Positions 33,996-37,923 of a DNA stretch of 37,923 nucleotides are shown here, in pieces. The stretch comes from Bacillota bacterium (GTDB taxonomy: Bacteria > Bacillota > Clostridia > Oscillospirales > Acutalibacteraceae). Within the stretch, counting starts at the first letter, position 1; every line of letters starts with the position of its first letter. Location: the NCBI GenBank assembly GCA_023397245.1, contig JAEWUH010000164.1, positions 1 to 37,923 of the forward strand, read 5' to 3'. Both the position numbers and the translations under genes were made by a program. Below the pieces are notes generated by a model. The model saw nothing but the letters and a program-made list of their open reading frames with translations. It searched no databases and was not told the DNA's origin.

Positions 33996-34592
33996 ATGGG
34001 AAACAAAGCAGAATACCGCAGCGCAATTCGTTCCCGCAAATTGATACGAGAAGCGTTCTTACATCTCTTGAAGGAAAAGGATTTGCAAAAAATCACAGTG
34101 ACCGATATTGTCACGCGGGCAGATATAAACCGCGCAACCTTTTATGCTCATTACCCGGATATCCGTGGCGTGATGGAAGAAATTGAAAATGAAATCATAG
34201 AAAAAATGCTGGCGGTTTTAAGTGAGTTTCAGTACGCCAATTTTTTTCACAATCCAACGCCGATCCTGCTGAAAATCAACCGCTATCTGGAAGAGGATAT
34301 TGAATTTTACAGAACCCTGATTGCTACAAACGGAGCACAGCAATTTCTTGAGAAGTTGAAAAGAATATTTGTCGATCACATGAATGCAGATACAGATATT
34401 CCCGATTCTGTGCGTAATTCTATGATGTTCTCTCTGCGTGTCAGCTACTTTGCCGGTGGCATTATTAATATGTATCGGGAGTGGTTTTGCGAAGAATTAA
34501 GCTGTTCGCTCAACGATATACCCATCGAAGTTGGGAATATCGTGCAGATGTCTTCTATTGATCTGTTTTCTAAAGAAGGGGGCGCATTATGA
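33996..34592 (+). CDS. TetR-family regulator A of the oleate hydratase cluster
   Basis: 198-aa TetR-type regulator with the HTH segment ITVTDIVTRADINRATFYAHY near the N-terminus and a C-terminal domain similar to that of the exporter regulator (TLIATNGAQQFLEKLKRIF). The ATG at 33996 is preferred because AGGGGG (33983-33988) is 7 nt upstream; ATGs at 33978 and 33993 are worse placed. It is divergent from the leftward hydratase operon, which it probably controls, and overlaps the next regulator by 4 bp. Confidence 0.92.
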   Translation: MGNKAEYRSAIRSRKLIREAFLHLLKEKDLQKITVTDIVTRADINRATFYAHYPDIRGVMEEIENEIIEKMLAVLSEFQYANFFHNPTPILLKINRYLEEDIEFYRTLIATNGAQQFLEKLKRIFVDHMNADTDIPDSVRNSMMFSLRVSYFAGGIINMYREWFCEELSCSLNDIPIEVGNIVQMSSIDLFSKEGGAL

Positions 34593-35170
34593 AGCAGGAT
34601 CAAATGGCATTAGCCACAAAAAAGAAACTGGCGGCAGCCTTAAAAAACAGTATGCAGAAAAAAGCCTTTGATAAAATCACTGTCAAAGAGCTTTTAGAAG
34701 ACTGCGATATTTCTCGCCCTACCTTCTACTATCATTTTGAAGATATTTACGCTTTGATGGAGTGGATGTTTGAAACAGAGGCGGTGGAACTTTTAAAAAA
34801 AAGCGAAAACTGCCTGAACTGGGATGACGGCATTCTTCTTTTGCTGCGATATATTCAGGAAAATAAAAAGGTGTGTCTGTGTGCTTACAACAGTATTGGC
34901 TACGATACCCTAAAACGCATCTTTTTCAAAAGCGTACGAGCTTCACTCCTCCAATTTATGAACACGCTGTTGGAAGAAATTCCGGCAAAGCCGGAACACG
35001 TCATCTTCATCGCCGATTTTTATACCACCGCTTTCGCCGGTTCCGTTCTGAACTGGCTTCAAAACGGAACGGAACAAACGCCGGAAGAAATGGTTACTCT
35101 ATTTGACATTACCGCGCACGGAAGCATTGTAGATGCCCTGCGAAGGAGTGCATCACCTTATGTAAACTGA
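34589..35170 (+). CDS. TetR-family regulator B of the oleate hydratase cluster
   Basis: 193-aa TetR-type regulator; HTH segment ITVKELLEDCDISRPTFYYHFEDI, C-terminal domain with FIADFYTTAFAGSVLNWLQNG. The start overlaps the previous stop (ATGA), so the two regulators are made together. Two different TetR proteins from one transcript could form a heterodimer or respond to different signals. A strong terminator follows. Confidence 0.92.
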   Translation: MKQDQMALATKKKLAAALKNSMQKKAFDKITVKELLEDCDISRPTFYYHFEDIYALMEWMFETEAVELLKKSENCLNWDDGILLLLRYIQENKKVCLCAYNSIGYDTLKRIFFKSVRASLLQFMNTLLEEIPAKPEHVIFIADFYTTAFAGSVLNWLQNGTEQTPEEMVTLFDITAHGSIVDALRRSASPYVN

Positions 35171-35186
35171 AAACACCATACAAATT

Positions 35187-35224
35187 ACGCCGCTGTGTAA
35201 GACCTCTTACACGCGGCGTTTTTC
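35187..35224 (+). terminator. Terminator after the twin tetR genes
   Basis: ACGCCGC and GTGTAAG pair with CTTACAC and GCGGCGT, with one bulged T, followed by a run of Ts. It separates the regulators from the next unit. Confidence 0.88.
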
Positions 35225-35291
35225 TGTATATGGTGATATGCTTTGCTCCGAATTACAATAAGGCCATAACAACAAAGGAGGCCATTCAATT

Positions 35292-35585
35292 ATGGTAGAT
35301 GGAACTTATAATGTAATGCTCAAGACTCCGATAGGTGTCAAAAAAGGTGAACTTGTTTTGATTTCTGACGGAAATATTTTGAACGGCAAGATGATTGTTC
35401 TGGGGCAGGAAAATGCTTTCATTCCCGGTAAAACCGACGGCACAGCATTTTCCTTCTCTGGCGAACTGAAAACTGCCGTCGGCAAGATGGCTTATGACTG
35501 CAGCGGCAGCGTCGAGGGCGACGCCATCACTGGCTCGGTCAAAACGAAAAAAGGGACGCTAACCATAACGGGCAAGCGTAAGTAA
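35292..35585 (+). CDS. Small beta-rich protein cotranscribed with oleate hydratase
   Basis: 97-aa soluble protein with alternating short strands and Gly turns (DGTYNVMLKTPIGVKKGELV ... AITGSVKTKKGTLTITGKRK), suggesting a beta barrel or sandwich of a calycin-like kind. I recall similar small Firmicutes proteins without assigned function. AAAGGAGG lies 10 nt before the ATG, and a weak promoter (TGGTGA, 17 nt, TACAAT at 35254-35259) precedes it. It ends 19 bp before oleate hydratase 3. A lipid-binding role is possible but unproved. Confidence 0.8.
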   Translation: MVDGTYNVMLKTPIGVKKGELVLISDGNILNGKMIVLGQENAFIPGKTDGTAFSFSGELKTAVGKMAYDCSGSVEGDAITGSVKTKKGTLTITGKRK

Positions 35586-35604
35586 AGAAAGGACGGACAC
35601 GAGT

Positions 35605-37203
35605 ATGCTGGGTAACCAAAAAAGAAAAGACAACCATCAGTTTTATTTTATCGGAGGTGGCCTCGGAAGTCTGACCGGTGCGGCCTATCTGCTGCGGGAC
35701 TGTGGCTTTGAGGGTAAAAACATCCACATCATTGAGGCTCTACCTATTGCAGGCGGCTCCAACGATGCCTGCGGCGATGCCATGAAAGGCTGGGTACAGC
35801 GCGGTGAGCGCATGCTCAACCGCCAGACCTACGAAAACTTCTGGGATATCTTCAGTAGCATTCCCTCACTGGAACAGGACGGAATGTCTGTGGCTGACGA
35901 GATTCTGACCTTCTCTGCAGAAAACCCCTGCAATGCCAAGGCACGTTTTTTGGACGACAGTGGTGAGATCATGGACTGCACCAGCTACGGCCTGAGCAAG
36001 GCAGAACTGATGCAAATGGTCAACCTGTGGAAGGCCGACGAATCTGAACTGGACGATGTGACCATCGAGGACTGGTTCGACACTGATTTCTTCAAGACCA
36101 TCTTCTGGTACAGCTACGAAGCAACCTTTGCCTTCCAGCCGTGGTCGAGCGTCATGGAGTTCCGCCGCTATACCCTACGCTTCTGGCACCTCATCATTCG
36201 TCTGACCACCTGCAAGGGCGTGACCCTAACGAAGTACAGCCAATATGAAAGCCTGATTCTGCCTTTAATGAAGGTACTGAACGAGGCAGGCGTTGATTTC
36301 ATCTACAATACTGCTGTCACCGATATGAATTTTGCCGAGGGCGATGGCATCACGGTTACCGGCCTGCATACGCTGTGCGGCGGCAAGGAGGGATACATTC
36401 AGCTGCATGAGGGAGATAAGGTTGTTGCCACGCTTGGCTGCATGACAGATAATGCTACCTTCGGAAGTTCAGCGATCCCTGCCGTGCTGAATACCAACTA
36501 CCCGATGAGCGCCACGCTTTGGAAAAACATTGCCACCAAGAAAGAGGGACTTGGCAATCCCGACAAGTTTTTTGCCCATCCGGACAAATCCGCATGGATG
36601 ACCTTTAACTGTACCTTCAACGGCACCACCTTTATGGACTGGATGGAAAAATACACTCATAACAAAACCGGAGAGGGTTTGTCCAGCACCTTTGTAGAAT
36701 CGCCGTGGTGCATGGAAATCCGCAATCCGATGGTACCATTCTTCAAAAATCAGACCGAAGCCAATCCGTTCCTATGGATGTGTGCATTCAACTCCTATGC
36801 ACCCGGCAAGTTCTGCGGAAAGCCGGAGTTTGAGTGTACTGGCATGGAAATTCTGGACGAAATTCTACTCAGTTTGCCTATGGACGATGTAACCCGCCAG
36901 AAGTGCCGTAATGAAGTAGTGGCTGCCATTCCCGTGGCTATGCCTTATATTGATGCGCAGTTTTTGCCCCGTGCCGTGGGCGACCGTCCTGACGTTGTTC
37001 CCGCCAGTTCCACCAACCTTGGCTTCACAGGACAATTTTGCGAAGTGCCGGAGGACGTGGTCTTTACTGAGGAGTATTCTGTCCGTGCTGCTCGTATGGC
37101 GGTGTATCAGCTGCTAGGTATGAAAAAGGAAGTTGCCCCCGTTAAGCCTATTCGCTATGACGCACGCATGATTCTGGCAGCAGGAATTGCCTATTTAAAA
37201 TAA
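35605..37203 (+). CDS. Oleate hydratase paralogue 3, Glu-to-Met variant
   Basis: 532-aa member of the oleate hydratase family, shorter and much diverged from its neighbours. The FAD motif is IGGGLGSL (about 16-23). RGERMLNRQTYENFWDIFSSIPSLE aligns with the RGERELEP segment of paralogue 2 but has Met70 where the catalytic-type Glu stands, plus a one-residue insertion. C-terminal FLPRAVGDRPDVVP and EDVVFTEEYSVRAARM are conserved. As I recall, a subgroup known from Rhodococcus also has Met here and is still active. By eye its codons are GC-richer than those of the surrounding genes, suggesting separate origin. It lies between the small beta-rich protein and paralogue 4. Confidence 0.9.
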   Translation: MLGNQKRKDNHQFYFIGGGLGSLTGAAYLLRDCGFEGKNIHIIEALPIAGGSNDACGDAMKGWVQRGERMLNRQTYENFWDIFSSIPSLEQDGMSVADEILTFSAENPCNAKARFLDDSGEIMDCTSYGLSKAELMQMVNLWKADESELDDVTIEDWFDTDFFKTIFWYSYEATFAFQPWSSVMEFRRYTLRFWHLIIRLTTCKGVTLTKYSQYESLILPLMKVLNEAGVDFIYNTAVTDMNFAEGDGITVTGLHTLCGGKEGYIQLHEGDKVVATLGCMTDNATFGSSAIPAVLNTNYPMSATLWKNIATKKEGLGNPDKFFAHPDKSAWMTFNCTFNGTTFMDWMEKYTHNKTGEGLSSTFVESPWCMEIRNPMVPFFKNQTEANPFLWMCAFNSYAPGKFCGKPEFECTGMEILDEILLSLPMDDVTRQKCRNEVVAAIPVAMPYIDAQFLPRAVGDRPDVVPASSTNLGFTGQFCEVPEDVVFTEEYSVRAARMAVYQLLGMKKEVAPVKPIRYDARMILAAGIAYLK

Positions 37204-37260
37204 ACATAGCAGCAATACAATCAAGCGAGTCGCTGAATCAGGTGGCAGAAAGGAACAAAT

Positions 37261-37923
37261 ATGAAATTTTACGATCAAATTCAGGCTATTGCTCCTAAAA
37301 ATATTAAGCAGAAAAAAGCGCATATTATCGGCGGCGGCATTGCCGGTCTGGCATCAGCCGTTTATCTGATTCAAGATGCACATATGCCGCCGGAGAATAT
37401 CACGGTCTATGAGGCAAAAAACAACTATGGCGGCGCACTAGAAGCGTTTGGCACTTCGGAAGAAGGCTATCTCAGCCCCGGCGCGCGGGAACCGGAACCC
37501 TATTTTGAGTGTCTGTGGGAGTTATGCAGGCGCATTCCATCTCTGGAAAATCCCGACTGTACAATTTTGGACGAAACCGTAGAGTTTAACAAGAAGTATC
37601 CCATTTTTTGCAGCACCCGTTTTCTGGAGAACTGCGGGCAGAGGCAGGATCAGACCAATATGCAGCTTAACCCCATCTGCGGGAAGCAGTTTGCCGGTTT
37701 GATGTTTGCCAAAGATCAGGATCTGGAAAACCTCTCTTTGGAGGATTGGTTCACGGATGAGTATTTCAACTCAACCATGTGGCATAACTTCCGCACCAAG
37801 CTGGCGTTTCAGACTTGGGATAGTCCGCTGGAAATGAAGATGTATGTCTATCGTTTTCTCCATCTGGGTGAGGGCGGCGAGGAACACCGTGGGATCAAGC
37901 ATTTCAAATACAACGAGTATGAC
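37261..37923 (+). CDS. ohyA: Oleate hydratase paralogue 4 (5' part, cut by the window edge)
   Basis: The first 221 codons of a fourth oleate hydratase; the frame stays open to the edge. FAD motif IGGGIAGL (23-30), GYLSPGAREPEPYFECLWEL with Glu77, and TKLAFQTWDSPLEMKMYVYRF match paralogue 1 closely. AAAGGA lies 6 nt upstream of the ATG. It starts 57 bp after paralogue 3 and is probably in the same transcript. Confidence 0.93.
   Translation, partial: MKFYDQIQAIAPKNIKQKKAHIIGGGIAGLASAVYLIQDAHMPPENITVYEAKNNYGGALEAFGTSEEGYLSPGAREPEPYFECLWELCRRIPSLENPDCTILDETVEFNKKYPIFCSTRFLENCGQRQDQTNMQLNPICGKQFAGLMFAKDQDLENLSLEDWFTDEYFNSTMWHNFRTKLAFQTWDSPLEMKMYVYRFLHLGEGGEEHRGIKHFKYNEYD

Overview
The window reads as chromosomal DNA of a low-to-mid GC, anaerobic, Gram-positive Clostridia (probably Oscillospiraceae/Ruminococcaceae-like). 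The support is AGGAGG-type ribosome binding sites, TTG and GTG starts, a class B sortase with a cell-wall-anchored partner, lipoprotein solute-binding proteins, dense intrinsic terminators, and remnants of a clostridial integrative element. The species cannot be named from sequence alone.

Layout. (1) 1-9188 looks like the end of a genomic island. A leftward operon encodes a type III restriction-modification methyltransferase (cut by the window edge), a two-TM coiled-coil protein, a DUF4391-like protein, a small winged-helix protein and a large SNF2/PLD-like helicase. Next come two long perfect hairpins and a self-contained tetR-panE-like pair with its operator. The island ends at a 50-nt 3' half of tRNA-Trp (9139-9188), followed by what looks like the native tRNA terminator. 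(2) 9427-17479 is a maltodextrin/starch locus: intracellular GH13 enzyme, ABC binding protein and two permeases, a divergent LacI regulator, then a sortase B with a starch-binding, sortase-anchored surface protein. (3) 18003-19707 holds an atypical amidase_3 protein, a 69-aa protein and a FlxA-like coiled-coil protein. (4) 19726-about 23610 is a decayed integrative element at tRNA-Leu(UAA): a broken tRNA copy, an intact tRNA, a tyrosine integrase split by a one-base frameshift, an excisionase-like protein, a MazF remnant fused to another broken gene, and a sigma-like gene with an in-frame stop. (5) 24067-30183 is a tripartite exporter (ABC ATPase, FtsX/MacB-type permease, HlyD-like lipoprotein, TolC-like protein) with a divergent TetR. 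(6) 30336-37923 is an oleate hydratase cluster: four paralogues (two leftward, two rightward, the last cut by the edge), two overlapping TetR genes and a small beta-rich protein.

How they may work together: the mal genes bind starch at the surface, import maltodextrin and cleave it inside. The exporter and the hydratase cluster each sit beside TetR genes reading divergently from fully interleaved promoters, which suggests a shared response to toxic lipophilic compounds such as unsaturated fatty acids. This link is inference.

The least ordinary features are the four-member oleate hydratase array containing a Glu-to-Met active-site variant, and the RM-like operon with extra coupled genes inside a tRNA-Trp island.
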